Below are positions 34,860 to 44,434 of a DNA stretch of 64,000 bases, piece by piece. The notes beneath the pieces were generated by a model. It was not told the origin of the DNA. It ran no database searches and worked only from the letters and a program-made list of their open reading frames with translations. The translations under genes and the position numbers were made by a program. This stretch comes from JAQUOA01 sp037443785 (GTDB lineage Bacteria > Bacteroidota > Ignavibacteria > UBA10030 > UBA8401), in assembly GCA_037443785.1 (NCBI GenBank), contig JBBINR010000009.1:1-64000 (forward strand). The letters run 5' to 3'. Position 1 is the stretch's first letter, and each line of letters starts with the position of its first letter.

Positions 34860-37031
34860 ATGAAAGTATTCTTTTTAATTGCTATACTGTGCCTGAGTAT
34901 TGTGCGAAATGCGCATACACAAGCAATCTTTCCATCTCCTTCGTACCAACACCGTCTCACAATTAAGGCTGTCCAAGCAACACAAAAAATAACACTCGAC
35001 GGCCGATTAAACGAAGATGATTGGAACAGATGCATCGCCGTGCGGCATTTTATTCAAAGCTCGCCCGTTCAAGGAAACGATGCAACCTACGATACAGAAG
35101 TGAAAATTCTTTATGATGATGATAATATTTACATCGGTGCCGTGTGCAGCAATCCGGGTAATACTATCTTTGTGCAAGATTTGCGGCGCGATTTTTTATA
35201 CGGCAACAATGAACTTTTCGGAGTATTCTTTGATCCGTTTCAGGATGTTCAAAATCCCGTTCCATCATTTCTCGTTACACCCTATGGCACTCAACGCGAT
35301 CTGTTGATTTACGACGACCGCATTTACGATCTTAATTGGGATGCGGTGTGGAGTGCAGAATCATTTGTTACGGATTCTTCATGGAGTACGGAAATTGCAA
35401 TCCCATGGTCTACACTGCGTTATCCTTCCGATTCAACAACGTGGGGAATCAATTTTAATCGAAATGTTCGATCGCTGAATGAAGTCACCGGTTGGTCACC
35501 GTGGCCGTATGCATACAGTGTTGGAAGAATGTCGTATGAAGGATTGGTCACCAATATTCATGCACCGCAGGCGAATGCCAATTTTAGAGTTCAGCCATAC
35601 GTACTTCAAAATGCGTCGAGGAGTGCACACAGTTCGACGGATTTAAATTCGGAAGTCGGCGGTGAAATAAAATGGCTGATCAATACCAATACCACTCTTG
35701 AAGGAACATACAACACAGATTTTGCACAAGCAGATGTTGATCGCCAGGTTATTAACCTTAAACGCTCTTCGGTATTTTTTCCCGAGAAAAGACAATTCTT
35801 TTTAGAGAACGCCAATCTCTTTTCTATTGGGCAAGATGAACTCATTCAACCTTTTTTCAGCAGGCGAATTGGTTTGGATGATGGTGGTAAACCGTTGCAC
35901 ATTGACGGCGGCGTGCGGTTTATTCAACAGACTGCAGATCACGCTTTCGGCGCTGTGTTCATTCAACAATCGAACAAAGAAACCAACAAAAGCTCATCGT
36001 TCGGAATCATTCGTGGACAGGAAAATCTCGGCACAAATGCACGAATCGGTTCGATGATCTCTTTTCGCCGCGATGAATTAGAAAATACATCCAATATTAC
36101 CGCTTCGGTTGACGGATTCTGGCATCTTTCGGAACCCCTGTTTATTCGCCCGATGATTTCTTCCACATTTACTCCAGGCTCTTCAACAAAAGGATTGGCA
36201 TTTTTTAACGAGCTCAGCTACATCAAGAATAATGTTACGTTTTCATGGCTTGAAACTTTTGTAACACAAGCGTATGAGCCAAAAACCGGCTTTCTCGCTA
36301 GAAATAATTTTATCAATACACGCCCTTTATTGTTTTTTACATTTCTCACGGATTGGTTTGAAAATGAAACAACATTTTTTATTCCTTCGGTCGGTGCAGA
36401 TATTTATCATAGCGCCACAACCAAGGATTGGCAGGAAATCAATCTTACCGTGATTCCATTTCAAGTGTTGACGCAGCATGGTACGACATTTTTTGTAAGT
36501 GTGCTGCCGTCATGGCAAAATCTCCATGGCAATTTTCAGCCAGTCTCAAATATTGATATTGGACAGGGCATCTACAAATACACCAGAGTTGATGCTAATC
36601 TTAATACGAATCCAAGTGCTCCGTACAGCATTATTGCCGATTTCAATGCGGGGAAATTTTATAATGGAAAACTCAACAGTTACACTGTTAGTGCCCGCAT
36701 GGTTCCCGAACGGCACTTTTCGTTCACATTTGGTGTTACACACAATGTATTTTTTGATTTCCCCTCAAGTGCAAAGACAATAAAAAATGATCTCGTTGTT
36801 CCGGAGGTACGAATTTCGTTCACCCCGAAGATTCAATTATTTGGTTTCTATCAATACAATACTGACAGCAATACCGGAGGTTTGAATGTACGATTTTCGT
36901 GGGAATACAATCCGCTGTCGTTTGTATACTTGGTGTTCAACGGTGTTGAAACGATCGATAAAAAATTGGTTGTGGATCCGCTGCACGATCAAACAGGAAT
37001 TGTTAAAATATCATATATTAGACAATTATAA
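34860..37031 (+). CDS. DUF5916 outer-membrane protein with CBM9-like domain
   Basis: 723 residues. A signal peptide is at about 1-22, followed by a carbohydrate-binding-9-like beta domain (about 35-215) with LDGRLNEDDWNRC and Y-D-T-E-V-K-I-L-Y-D-D-D-N-I-Y-I-G, and a DUF5916 region with NLKRSSVFFPEKRQFFLENA (about 295-314). The C-terminal two thirds have alternating aromatic beta strands, as in a beta-barrel. The family is common in Bacteroidota and near TonB systems; ligand is unknown. No TonB receptor is adjacent here. Confidence 0.88.
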   Translation: MKVFFLIAILCLSIVRNAHTQAIFPSPSYQHRLTIKAVQATQKITLDGRLNEDDWNRCIAVRHFIQSSPVQGNDATYDTEVKILYDDDNIYIGAVCSNPGNTIFVQDLRRDFLYGNNELFGVFFDPFQDVQNPVPSFLVTPYGTQRDLLIYDDRIYDLNWDAVWSAESFVTDSSWSTEIAIPWSTLRYPSDSTTWGINFNRNVRSLNEVTGWSPWPYAYSVGRMSYEGLVTNIHAPQANANFRVQPYVLQNASRSAHSSTDLNSEVGGEIKWLINTNTTLEGTYNTDFAQADVDRQVINLKRSSVFFPEKRQFFLENANLFSIGQDELIQPFFSRRIGLDDGGKPLHIDGGVRFIQQTADHAFGAVFIQQSNKETNKSSSFGIIRGQENLGTNARIGSMISFRRDELENTSNITASVDGFWHLSEPLFIRPMISSTFTPGSSTKGLAFFNELSYIKNNVTFSWLETFVTQAYEPKTGFLARNNFINTRPLLFFTFLTDWFENETTFFIPSVGADIYHSATTKDWQEINLTVIPFQVLTQHGTTFFVSVLPSWQNLHGNFQPVSNIDIGQGIYKYTRVDANLNTNPSAPYSIIADFNAGKFYNGKLNSYTVSARMVPERHFSFTFGVTHNVFFDFPSSAKTIKNDLVVPEVRISFTPKIQLFGFYQYNTDSNTGGLNVRFSWEYNPLSFVYLVFNGVETIDKKLVVDPLHDQTGIVKISYIRQL

Positions 37032-37049
37032 TTTGAAGGGAGCCAAATA

Positions 37050-37415
37050 ATGTTCATAGACAGAATCACTATCAATGATAAACTGGCTCTTTTTTCAGAT
37101 CATTGGAACCTTCGAATCGTCGGAGAACTTAATGGACAGTATGTGAAGCTGGTAAAATTTCAAGGGGAATTTGTATGGCATAAGCATGACAACGAAGATG
37201 AGATGTTTTATGTTCTCAAAGGGAAATTCAGAATGCAATTCAGAGATAAAACCATTGAACTCCGAGAAAATGAATTTTTAATCGTGCCGAAAGGAATAGA
37301 ACATAAGCCGGTTGCTGATGCTGAAGTATGGGTGATGCTCTTTGAACCCAAGGGAACATTAAATACCGGTAATATCAAAGATAAATTAACACGAGACACA
37401 CTGAAAAAAATATAA
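37050..37415 (+). CDS. Cupin-domain protein
   Basis: 121 residues. The cupin motif 1 is GEFVWHKHDNEDEMFYVLKG (about 34-53), with His, His and Glu metal-ligand positions. The second motif includes FLIVPKGIEHKP, with the last His (about 84-91). This small single-domain cupin could be an isomerase, dioxygenase or regulator. GGGAG precedes ATG 37050. It lies 18 bases after the DUF5916 gene and 19 bases before the LysE gene. Confidence 0.9.
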   Translation: MFIDRITINDKLALFSDHWNLRIVGELNGQYVKLVKFQGEFVWHKHDNEDEMFYVLKGKFRMQFRDKTIELRENEFLIVPKGIEHKPVADAEVWVMLFEPKGTLNTGNIKDKLTRDTLKKI

Positions 37416-37434
37416 TCGATAGGATAAAAGAACT

Positions 37435-38073
37435 ATGCCCATACCATCTCATGAACTTTTTATTTTTACATTAGCAACTTTCGGAATGTCCGTAACGCCT
37501 GGACCGAATATGATTTACTTGATTTCCCGTTCAATGACTCAGGGTACAAAAGCGGGATTTATTTCATTGCTCGGAGTAGTTCTGGGATTTTTATTCCATG
37601 TGTGTATGGTATCATATGGTTTAACGGCAATCCTTTTGACGGTGCCATTGGCATATACTGCACTGAAAACTATCGGCGTTTTTTACTTGCTTTATTTGGC
37701 TTTTCAAGCAATGAAGCCGGGCGCTAAAAGTGTTTTCGAAGTACAAAAAGGGGTCGGAAGCGATACTGGGATAAAACTTTTCAGCATGGGGTTTTTAACG
37801 AACGTTTTTAATCCAAAGATTGCCATGTTTGAGCTTTCTTTTTTTCCGCAATTTATTAGACCGGAATATGGTTCTATAGTGCAGCAGGGTTTAACGCTCG
37901 GTGCGGTGCAAATGAGCGTGAGTTTTTCTATCAATCTAATAATTATACTTTCCGCATCGCGCATCGCCGTGTGGTTTTCACAAAACCCGCATTGGATAAA
38001 ATTACAAAAATGGTTTATGGCAAGCGTGCTGACGGGCCTTGCGGTAAAAATGGCGTTTAGCAAAAGTAAATAA
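37435..38073 (+). CDS. LysE-family exporter
   Basis: 212 residues with about six membrane helices. The N-terminal signature is FGMSVTPGPNMIYLISRSM (about 17-35), with the conserved T-P-G-P-N, and GTKAGFISLLGVVLGFLFH follows. LysE proteins export amino acids and homoserine lactones. The cupin, LysE and monooxygenase-like genes form a run with short gaps, but no shared pathway is evident. Two EamA exporters and an MFS exporter also lie in this accessory region. Confidence 0.9.
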   Translation: MPIPSHELFIFTLATFGMSVTPGPNMIYLISRSMTQGTKAGFISLLGVVLGFLFHVCMVSYGLTAILLTVPLAYTALKTIGVFYLLYLAFQAMKPGAKSVFEVQKGVGSDTGIKLFSMGFLTNVFNPKIAMFELSFFPQFIRPEYGSIVQQGLTLGAVQMSVSFSINLIIILSASRIAVWFSQNPHWIKLQKWFMASVLTGLAVKMAFSKSK

Positions 38074-38119
38074 CAATTTTAAAACACTGTACCTATGAAT
38101 GATGGCAGGAAGATCCGAA

Positions 38120-38434
38120 ATGAAACAAATTTTTATTGATAAATTTTTTGTTCCCAAAAATGCTGTTGAAGAATTCACCCAACGAATGAACTATAATCGA
38201 AGTTTTCTTAAAACACTTTCAGGTTTTTTAGGAGACAGCGGGTATCAGCGAACTGATGAGCATGGAAACCTTATTGTTATAACGATTGCAACGTGGGAAA
38301 GCAAAGAAGCATTAACGAATGCAAAAGAAGCCGTGCAAATGGAATATCAAAGAATCGGATTCAATTCGTCAGAAATGTTTACCCGATTACATATTACGAT
38401 GGACAGGGGCATCTACAATGAAATCAACAGTTAG
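38120..38434 (+). CDS. Antibiotic biosynthesis monooxygenase (ABM)-like protein
   Basis: 104 residues, a ferredoxin-like dimeric alpha-beta fold: F-V-P-K-N-A-V-E-E-F, L-S-G-F-L-G-D, then TIATWESKEALTNAKEAV. ABM-like proteins can be haem-degrading, quinol monooxygenases or structural. ATG 38120 has GGCAGGAAG eight bases upstream; the in-frame ATG 38102 and the earlier 38099 are less well placed. It sits between LysE and PhzF. Confidence 0.8.
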   Translation: MKQIFIDKFFVPKNAVEEFTQRMNYNRSFLKTLSGFLGDSGYQRTDEHGNLIVITIATWESKEALTNAKEAVQMEYQRIGFNSSEMFTRLHITMDRGIYNEINS

Positions 38435-38462
38435 CATTTTTCTTCTTCTCTAATACAATCGT

Positions 38463-39383
38463 ATGAACTCAAGAACGATGAAAAAACTCATTACATATCA
38501 AATTGATTCTTTTACAAAAGAAAAATTTCAAGGAAATCCGGCCGGAGTTGTCATGAATGCTAACGGATTATCCGATGACCAAATGCAAATGATTGCAAGA
38601 GAATTGAACAATTCGGAAACGGCATTCCTATTTCCTCCCGATCACGATGACTGCGACAGCATTATAAGATATTTTACACCAAAAACTGAAGTCCCGACTT
38701 GTGGTCATGCAACCATTGCAGCCCTCTATGCCAAAGCAATAGAGAAAAATTTAGATTCAAGTGTCGTGAGATTGAAAACATGCATAGGAGTTCTGCCATG
38801 CGAAATCATTAAAAAGAATAACGATTATCAAATTATCATGACTCAAGGAAAATTCGAACTTCACCCAGCTTTTGATGATCTCACATCTCTGAAACTACTC
38901 ACCTATTTAGGATTAGAAAGGGCAGATTTGGATGAACGCTGTCCAATCCAAATTGCATCAACAGGACATTCAAAAGTCATGATCGGTATAAAGAGCAGAA
39001 GGAAACTTAACAGCATAACTCCAAACTTTGAAGCCTTAAAAGAGTTGAGTGGAAAGATAGGCTGCAACGGATATTTTGTTTTTACGTTTGATTCTGATAA
39101 GAACGATGTGTTGACGTACGGAAGAATGTTTGCCCCGGCAATTGGAATATCCGAAGACCCTGTAACCGGAAATGCTCATGGGCCCCTGGGAGGATACCTG
39201 ATCCAAAATAAAATTTTGGAAACAAAAGAGCATTATTTTGAATTTAATGGAAAACAAGGAGAAGCCTTGAAAAGACTTGGCACAATTACTGTCAGGGTCA
39301 AAATTGAAAATGGCAAACCTTCAGTGATACAGATAAAAGGCGATGCAGCGGCAATTTTTAGAGCGGAAATAATGTTACAATAA
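38463..39383 (+). CDS. PhzF-family epimerase/isomerase
   Basis: 306 residues in two similar halves. PhzF hallmarks: QIDSFTKEKFQGNPAGVV (about 11-28), the active-site Glu in NNSETAF, RYFTPKTEVPTCGHATIAAL and, in the second half, ISEDPVTGNAHGPLG. The family isomerises small acids by proton shift; most members are not in phenazine synthesis and no phenazine genes are present. ATG 38478 is an alternative start; neither has a strong Shine-Dalgarno site. Confidence 0.9.
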   Translation: MNSRTMKKLITYQIDSFTKEKFQGNPAGVVMNANGLSDDQMQMIARELNNSETAFLFPPDHDDCDSIIRYFTPKTEVPTCGHATIAALYAKAIEKNLDSSVVRLKTCIGVLPCEIIKKNNDYQIIMTQGKFELHPAFDDLTSLKLLTYLGLERADLDERCPIQIASTGHSKVMIGIKSRRKLNSITPNFEALKELSGKIGCNGYFVFTFDSDKNDVLTYGRMFAPAIGISEDPVTGNAHGPLGGYLIQNKILETKEHYFEFNGKQGEALKRLGTITVRVKIENGKPSVIQIKGDAAAIFRAEIMLQ

Positions 39384-39424
39384 TAATGAACGTGTTCGAA
39401 AGAGCATTCTCATCATTTTGATAA

Positions 39425-39859
39425 TCATTGGTTCCCTTCAACCACCTTTTTTAATCCTTCTAGAACAGCTGACCAGTTTTGTTCTAAGTGTTTTTTTTCT
39501 TCGTCGCTTGCATTGTTGTCTTGAATAACAGTGACGCGTGTGCCGCCATTCACCGTTAAGATTTCATATCTCACTTTTTTATAATTTTCCGGTATATCCG
39601 GCAGACCCGAAAGATTGCTCCAATATGTCGATTCGAACAATTTTTCAGGAACGAGGTTGAGAATTATTCCTTTGTCTTCGTATGATTGCCCCTTCCACAC
39701 TCCGCGGTATTTGATTGCGCTCCCGATTTGCCAATCGGAGATAACTTCGGTACCGAATAGATATTGCTTTATTTTCACGGGATTTGTCAACGCGTCCCAC
39801 ACGTCTGCTGATGATGCGTTTATCACTATGGATTGTTTCGCATTAAAGAAACTATTCAT
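39425..39859 (-). CDS. SRPBCC (AHSA1-like) protein, first of a tandem pair
   Basis: 144 residues, a START/Bet v1-like fold. Q-S-I-V-I-N-A-S-S-A-D-V-W-D-A-L-T-N-P at the N terminus and a C-terminal helix L-E-Q-N-W-S-A-V-L-E-G-L-K are characteristic. ATG 39859 has AGGAAAG just upstream; an upstream GTG at 39874 overlaps that site. It lies 24 bases downstream of the similar gene at 39884-40339 in the same orientation, and both are divergent from an AraC regulator. The ligand is unknown. Confidence 0.88.
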   Translation of the reverse strand: MNSFFNAKQSIVINASSADVWDALTNPVKIKQYLFGTEVISDWQIGSAIKYRGVWKGQSYEDKGIILNLVPEKLFESTYWSNLSGLPDIPENYKKVRYEILTVNGGTRVTVIQDNNASDEEKKHLEQNWSAVLEGLKKVVEGNQ

Positions 39860-39883
39860 CGTATCTTTCCTCACTTCTCATAA

Positions 39884-40339
39884 TCAATTTGTTTCCACCA
39901 ATTTTTTAATTTCAACTAAAATCGGATTCCATCCTTCACCATTGTTATACGTTTCTCTGTATCGCCGTTCTCCCTCTGCAACCGTTGAAAAATCACCTTG
40001 GGTAACGATCAACACAGTATGATTATTTTCAGATTTTAATTCGTATGTCACCGTGAGGTAGTTTTCCGGAATATCTTCCATTGCCGAATTAGGATCAAAT
40101 GTTGTGTAGGCTAAAAATTTTTCCGGTGTGATATCAACGATATATCCTTTAACAGGAATTATTTCTTTTCCCTCATAAATCATTTTCCATAACAACGGAC
40201 TTCCCATTTTCCAATCTGACACCGTTTCGCATCCGAACATATACTTTTTTGTTTGCTCAGGGTTTACAAGTGCGTCCCATACTTTTGAAACAGATGCGTT
40301 GATTGTAATTGTATTTGAAACGACAAGTTGTTTGTTCAT
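39884..40339 (-). CDS. SRPBCC (AHSA1-like) protein, second of a tandem pair
   Basis: 151 residues with the same fold and phrase N-A-S-V-S-K-V-W-D-A-L-V-N-P near the start as the gene at 39425, so the two are probably an old duplication. The start is ATG 40339 with AGGAGA seven bases upstream; the open frame to 40390 has no site. It is transcribed ahead of 39425. The 96-base gap to the divergent AraC gene is where control would act. Confidence 0.88.
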   Translation of the reverse strand: MNKQLVVSNTITINASVSKVWDALVNPEQTKKYMFGCETVSDWKMGSPLLWKMIYEGKEIIPVKGYIVDITPEKFLAYTTFDPNSAMEDIPENYLTVTYELKSENNHTVLIVTQGDFSTVAEGERRYRETYNNGEGWNPILVEIKKLVETN

Positions 40340-40435
40340 ATGTCTCCTATAGTTTTGATTCTGGATAATATCGTCGAGAAATATACCCATTTATTGTAAA
40401 AATGCGACATTCAAATATTTTTTTTATTTTATTTT

Positions 40436-41260
40436 ATGACGAATGCCAACAGTGAAAAACCGCGCGGAATACTTAATCTTCAAGAAGGAAAAAAGAAATT
40501 CACGTTAACGCGGCATCTTCCTTCGGATAATCTTCTTCATGTCGTTGAACACTTCTGGGGTGTTCAGTGGAATCTCGATGGGCGGCCGCCCTATATTCAA
40601 GAAAATCTGCCGCATCCCTCGGTGCATCTTGTCATTGAACCAGGCAATTCTCGGATTCACGGCGTTGTCTCGTCAAAATTCACACGCAAACTTGAAGGAA
40701 AGAGTTGGGTTTTTGGTATTAAATTCAAACCGGGAGCTTTTTACCCATTTACCAAATTTCCAATAGCAACAATGACCAATAAACTGGTCCGGTTAAGTAA
40801 AGTGTTCGGAGCCAAGGGAGTAGCATTTGATAAAAAAATGGTAGGACTCACCGGCGATCAAGCAAAGATTGCATGCGCAGAAAAATTTCTTTACGATCAC
40901 CTTCCACCGTACGATGAAAATGTTGAACTGATCAATCATATTATCGAACAGGTCATTGCCGACCGAACAATTATCAAGGTCGACGATATCGCGGAAATGT
41001 TTACACTTAAAGAGAGAACATTGCAGCGATTATTCAGTCGATATGTTGGGGTTAGTCCTAAATGGATAATCAAACGATATCGCCTTCATGAAGCGGTCGA
41101 ACAAATCAATACCGGAAAGAAAATCGATTGGCCTGGTCTTGCACTCGAACTTGGATATTTCGATCAAGCTCATTTCATCAAAGATTTCAAAATGCTTATT
41201 GGAAAATCACCCGAAGAATATGCTCGAAGCGTTGCTCGCTCAATAAACCCATCTTTATAA
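40436..41260 (+). CDS. AraC-family transcriptional regulator
   Basis: 274 residues. The N-terminal ligand-binding portion (about 1-150, with H-P-S-V-H-L-V-I-E-P) resembles DUF6597-type regulators. The C-terminal double helix-turn-helix (about 175-270) has DIAEMFTLKERTLQRLFSRY and ALELGYFDQAHFIKDFK, the usual AraC recognition segments. It is divergent from two SRPBCC genes and probably activates them in response to a small molecule. Confidence 0.9.
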   Translation: MTNANSEKPRGILNLQEGKKKFTLTRHLPSDNLLHVVEHFWGVQWNLDGRPPYIQENLPHPSVHLVIEPGNSRIHGVVSSKFTRKLEGKSWVFGIKFKPGAFYPFTKFPIATMTNKLVRLSKVFGAKGVAFDKKMVGLTGDQAKIACAEKFLYDHLPPYDENVELINHIIEQVIADRTIIKVDDIAEMFTLKERTLQRLFSRYVGVSPKWIIKRYRLHEAVEQINTGKKIDWPGLALELGYFDQAHFIKDFKMLIGKSPEEYARSVARSINPSL

Positions 41261-41411
41261 CTGCAGATTATTTACAAAAGTAAATTATTTACTCAAATAT
41301 ATTAACGCACATTGCGTCTATCCTTTTATTGTGGTACCATGAACGCAGTTTTCAAATGACGTGCTTACAAAGAAAAGTTCACCGCGAACAATGTGCAAAG
41401 GAGAAATTCAC

Positions 41412-42305
41412 TTGAAAAAATTTTTTATTTTGGTTTTAAAAATTGTTGCCTTGACTATTGGTCAGGCTGCCTGCTTTTCAATCGCCGCCCAAATTGCCGG
41501 CACAGCCATATCAAAACCGCTTCCGCCCGAAGAAATGCAAAAGGCAGGAATAGGCCTTCTTCTGGCAAGTTTTATAAATTCTGTGATCATCATTTTTCCA
41601 ATTTCGCGGTCGAGACAGAAAGGAATGAAGCTCGTTGTTGCTGTGTTTGTGTTGGTGTTCGGCATTCAAACTTTTATGGCACAGATTGAAACTCTCTTCT
41701 TTAACTCTGCGTTGAAAATTCCTCTTAACGAAATTGCCGGCTTCTTCAAGACCGGGGCGATCGCCGCTTTCTTATTTTCTCTTTTGTCCGTGCTTATTAC
41801 TGGAAGGATAAAAAATATTTCGTCACACGAAGAAATTGGCGTTACGCTTCCCCCGTCAACAAGTGAATGGTTGTGGAAATTATCTTTTCTGAGTGTTATC
41901 TATTTAGCACTCTACATGTCGTTTGGTCATTTCATCGCATGGCAATCTCCGGCATTGAGAGAATTTTACGGCGGCAGCACCGAAACAGCGGGCTTCTTCA
42001 CACAAATGAAGAGAGCCCTTTTTGCAATATATCCTTGGCTTGCACCTTTTCAAATTCTGCGGGGATTGATGTGGTCGGGACTTACTGTTGTGCTTATGAA
42101 AATGATGAAAGGAAAAGTATGGGAAACAGCATTAGCCAATGGTTTAATGCTGGGATTTTTTTTCACTTCATATCTTCTTTTGCCAAATCCGTATATGCCG
42201 GAGGAAATCAGGATGAGGCATTTGGCAGAGACATCAACATCGACTTTTCTTTTTGGGGTAATAGCAGTCTATCTGTTAAATTTTCGAAAGAATGTAAATT
42301 CTTAA
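41412..42305 (+). CDS. Seven-helix membrane protein of unknown function
   Basis: 297 residues with about seven hydrophobic helices. I chose TTG 41412, since AAGGAG lies eight bases upstream and MKKFFILVLKIVALTIG begins the first helix; the ATG 41391 upstream would place the site within the protein. I do not recognise a family. It ends one base before the YdeI-family gene and was probably co-transcribed with it. Confidence 0.72.
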   Translation: MKKFFILVLKIVALTIGQAACFSIAAQIAGTAISKPLPPEEMQKAGIGLLLASFINSVIIIFPISRSRQKGMKLVVAVFVLVFGIQTFMAQIETLFFNSALKIPLNEIAGFFKTGAIAAFLFSLLSVLITGRIKNISSHEEIGVTLPPSTSEWLWKLSFLSVIYLALYMSFGHFIAWQSPALREFYGGSTETAGFFTQMKRALFAIYPWLAPFQILRGLMWSGLTVVLMKMMKGKVWETALANGLMLGFFFTSYLLLPNPYMPEEIRMRHLAETSTSTFLFGVIAVYLLNFRKNVNS

Positions 42306-42306
42306 G

Positions 42307-42888
42307 ATGGAAAAAATTTACTTTTTTAAAACACAATCCGATCTGAGAAAATGGTTCATTAAGAATCATGATAAACTCACCGAAGCATGGATAGGGTTTT
42401 ATAAAAAGGATTCAGGCAAACCGAGTATCGATTGGAATGAATCGGTCGATGAAGCGTTATGTTTCGGATGGATCGATGGTTTGAGAAAATCGATCGATGC
42501 AGTCAGTTACAAAATCAGATTTACGCCGCGGAGAAAAACCAGTATCTGGAGTAAAAAGAACCTCGACCGCGTGAATGAATTAATTGTAATGAAAGTAATG
42601 ACTCCCGATGGATTGAAAATATTTAACGAACGCGACAAAGAAAAAATGAATCGCTATTCATTTGAACATGATAAGCATTCGCTCGATCCGGCGTATGAAA
42701 AAAAATTTAAGAGGAATGCAAAGGCGTGGAAAGTGTTTCAATCGATGTCTCCTTCGTATCAGAAGCCGGCAATCTGGTGGGTTGTCAGTGCAAAACAGGA
42801 ATCAACACGAAAAAAACGACTGAAATTATTGATCGAATGTTCGCAGAACAACGAGCGAATTCCGATACTGCGGTGGGCAAAAAAATAA
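42307..42888 (+). CDS. YdeI/OmpD-associated-family protein
   Basis: 193 residues. Family signatures: W-I-G-F-Y-K-K-D-S-G-K-P-S-I-D-W, EALCFGWIDGLRKSIDA (about 50-66), R-F-T-P-R-R-K-T-S-I-W-S-K-K-N and a C-terminal P-A-I-W-W-V-V-S-A-K-Q. Bacterial YdeI relatives have been tied to antimicrobial peptide resistance, but most are unstudied. It starts one base after the membrane protein gene. Confidence 0.88.
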   Translation: MEKIYFFKTQSDLRKWFIKNHDKLTEAWIGFYKKDSGKPSIDWNESVDEALCFGWIDGLRKSIDAVSYKIRFTPRRKTSIWSKKNLDRVNELIVMKVMTPDGLKIFNERDKEKMNRYSFEHDKHSLDPAYEKKFKRNAKAWKVFQSMSPSYQKPAIWWVVSAKQESTRKKRLKLLIECSQNNERIPILRWAKK

Positions 42889-42962
42889 TTTCGTCTTGCG
42901 TTCACACGTTTTCTTCCGCTAATGAAGGCAATAAATTTTTTTAACAAATTTATGGAAACACT

Positions 42963-44189
42963 ATGAAATCTCTTTTGTCGGTACTCATTGTTCTGATGCT
43001 TGCGTCTGCGGCAATTCTTCCAGCGCAAACAACGCGCCGCGATAAAGCAGTCTTCATCGAACAAAAAAATGAATTCATGGATTCGGTTGAGACAGCTCTC
43101 GGTAAATTCCAAAAGAAAGATACGCCGACAAAAAAAGCTCTGCGCCCGGATTTTTCCACATTCAATCCACCGGCAAGCGTCAATGATTTCACAAAACAGT
43201 GGCACAATAAACCTATCTCGCAGGCAATTTCTGGAATGTGCTGGTGTTTTTCGACAACATCATTTCTCGAATCAGAAATTTATCGGCAGACCAAACGTGA
43301 TATCAAATTATCTGAACTCTACACGGTGTATTGGGAGTACGTAGAAAAGGCAAAGGGATTTGTTCAATCCCGAGGCGATCAAAGCATTGGCGAAGGATCG
43401 CAGGCAAATGCAGTACTTCGCGCATGGAAAAATCACGGCATCGTTCCTTCCGAAGCGTACACCGGATTATTGAATGGTCAGCCGTTTCACGATCACTCAA
43501 AATTATTTGCAGAGATCGACGCCTATCTAAAATCAATTAAAGCGTCGAATACCTGGGATGAAGATGGCGCCGTGAGAGCCGTCCGATCAATCTTGGATCA
43601 TTATATCGGTGCACCGCCGGAAAAAATTACGATGAACGGAAAAGAAATGACGCCGAAAGAGTATTGCGAAAAAGTAATTAAGCTAAATCTTGATGATTAC
43701 GTTGCGCTCTCATCATTTTCCGACAGGCCATATTACACCCTGGTTGAGTATGATGTACCGGATAATTGGTGGCACAGCAAAGAATATTTCAATGTTCCGT
43801 TGGATGATTATATGAGTGCGATAAAAAAATCAATCCGTAGTGGATACACGCTCGAAATCTGGGGAGACGTTTCCGAGCCGGGGCTGGACGGACATGCCGG
43901 AATTGCTGTAGTTCCATCGTTTGATATCCCGTCGCAATATATTGATGAGAACGCCCGCATCTTCCGTTATAGAAATGGAACAACCGGCGATGATCACGGT
44001 GTTCATCTGATCGGCTATACTGAAAAAGATGGAAAAGATTGGTATTTGATCAAGGATTCCGGATCGGGATCGCGAAATAATTCACATCCCGGATATTTTT
44101 TCTTTAGTGAAGATTATGTGAGGTTAAAAATTCTCGGATGTATGGTTCACAAAAACGCAATTCCGGAATTTGTTGGAAAGATGAAGTAA
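42963..44189 (+). CDS. Exported C1-family (bleomycin hydrolase-like) cysteine peptidase
   Basis: 408 residues. A signal peptide (about 1-21) precedes a papain-like domain of the PepC/bleomycin hydrolase subgroup. Catalytic Cys93 lies in SQAISGMCWCFSTTSFLES with the oxyanion Gln upstream. The catalytic His is in DDHGVHLIGY. The place of the usual catalytic Asn reads LIKDSGSGSRN rather than V-K-N-S-W-G, so Asp replaces Asn and the motif Trp is lost; this may be a subgroup trait. It is followed by a strong terminator. Confidence 0.85.
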   Translation: MKSLLSVLIVLMLASAAILPAQTTRRDKAVFIEQKNEFMDSVETALGKFQKKDTPTKKALRPDFSTFNPPASVNDFTKQWHNKPISQAISGMCWCFSTTSFLESEIYRQTKRDIKLSELYTVYWEYVEKAKGFVQSRGDQSIGEGSQANAVLRAWKNHGIVPSEAYTGLLNGQPFHDHSKLFAEIDAYLKSIKASNTWDEDGAVRAVRSILDHYIGAPPEKITMNGKEMTPKEYCEKVIKLNLDDYVALSSFSDRPYYTLVEYDVPDNWWHSKEYFNVPLDDYMSAIKKSIRSGYTLEIWGDVSEPGLDGHAGIAVVPSFDIPSQYIDENARIFRYRNGTTGDDHGVHLIGYTEKDGKDWYLIKDSGSGSRNNSHPGYFFFSEDYVRLKILGCMVHKNAIPEFVGKMK

Positions 44190-44219
44190 CAATAAGGCAC
44201 ACTAAGGTAATTGAGATAA

Positions 44220-44260
44220 AAATCCTTTGGATGGTAATGATCCAAAGGATTTTTTTATTT
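44220..44260 (+). terminator. Intrinsic terminator after the C1 peptidase gene
   Basis: AAATCCTTTGGAT (44220-44232) pairs perfectly over 13 bp with ATCCAAAGGATTT (44240-44252) around a 7-base loop, and a T-run continues to 44256. It is one of the clearest terminators in the window, 30 bases past the stop. Confidence 0.9.
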
Positions 44261-44333
44261 CCATGGGTAAAAGAACTGATGTACCCTGTTTCACCCTGAA
44301 TTTTTCCCGGTTCACCGAAAAATCTCACAATTA

Positions 44334-44369
44334 TCTAGTATTCTCTACTATATTCATTCTTCTACTAGA
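44334..44369. promoter_or_regulatory. Inverted repeat upstream of the MFS gene
   Basis: TCTAGTA (44334-44340) faces TACTAGA (44363-44369) with a 22-base gap. It lies in the 174-base space between the terminator and the MFS start. The arms are short, so this is a weak candidate operator. Confidence 0.3.
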
Positions 44370-44434
44370 CAAAATTTTACCAATGAAATTTGGACTGTTT
44401 CGTCTTATATTAAAAATTCATCAAGGAAAGTGAT

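Noticed and set aside
44227..44433. 68-codon + strand frame between the C1 peptidase and MFS genes
   Set aside because: It starts inside the terminator stem and ends at the MFS ribosome site; not a gene.
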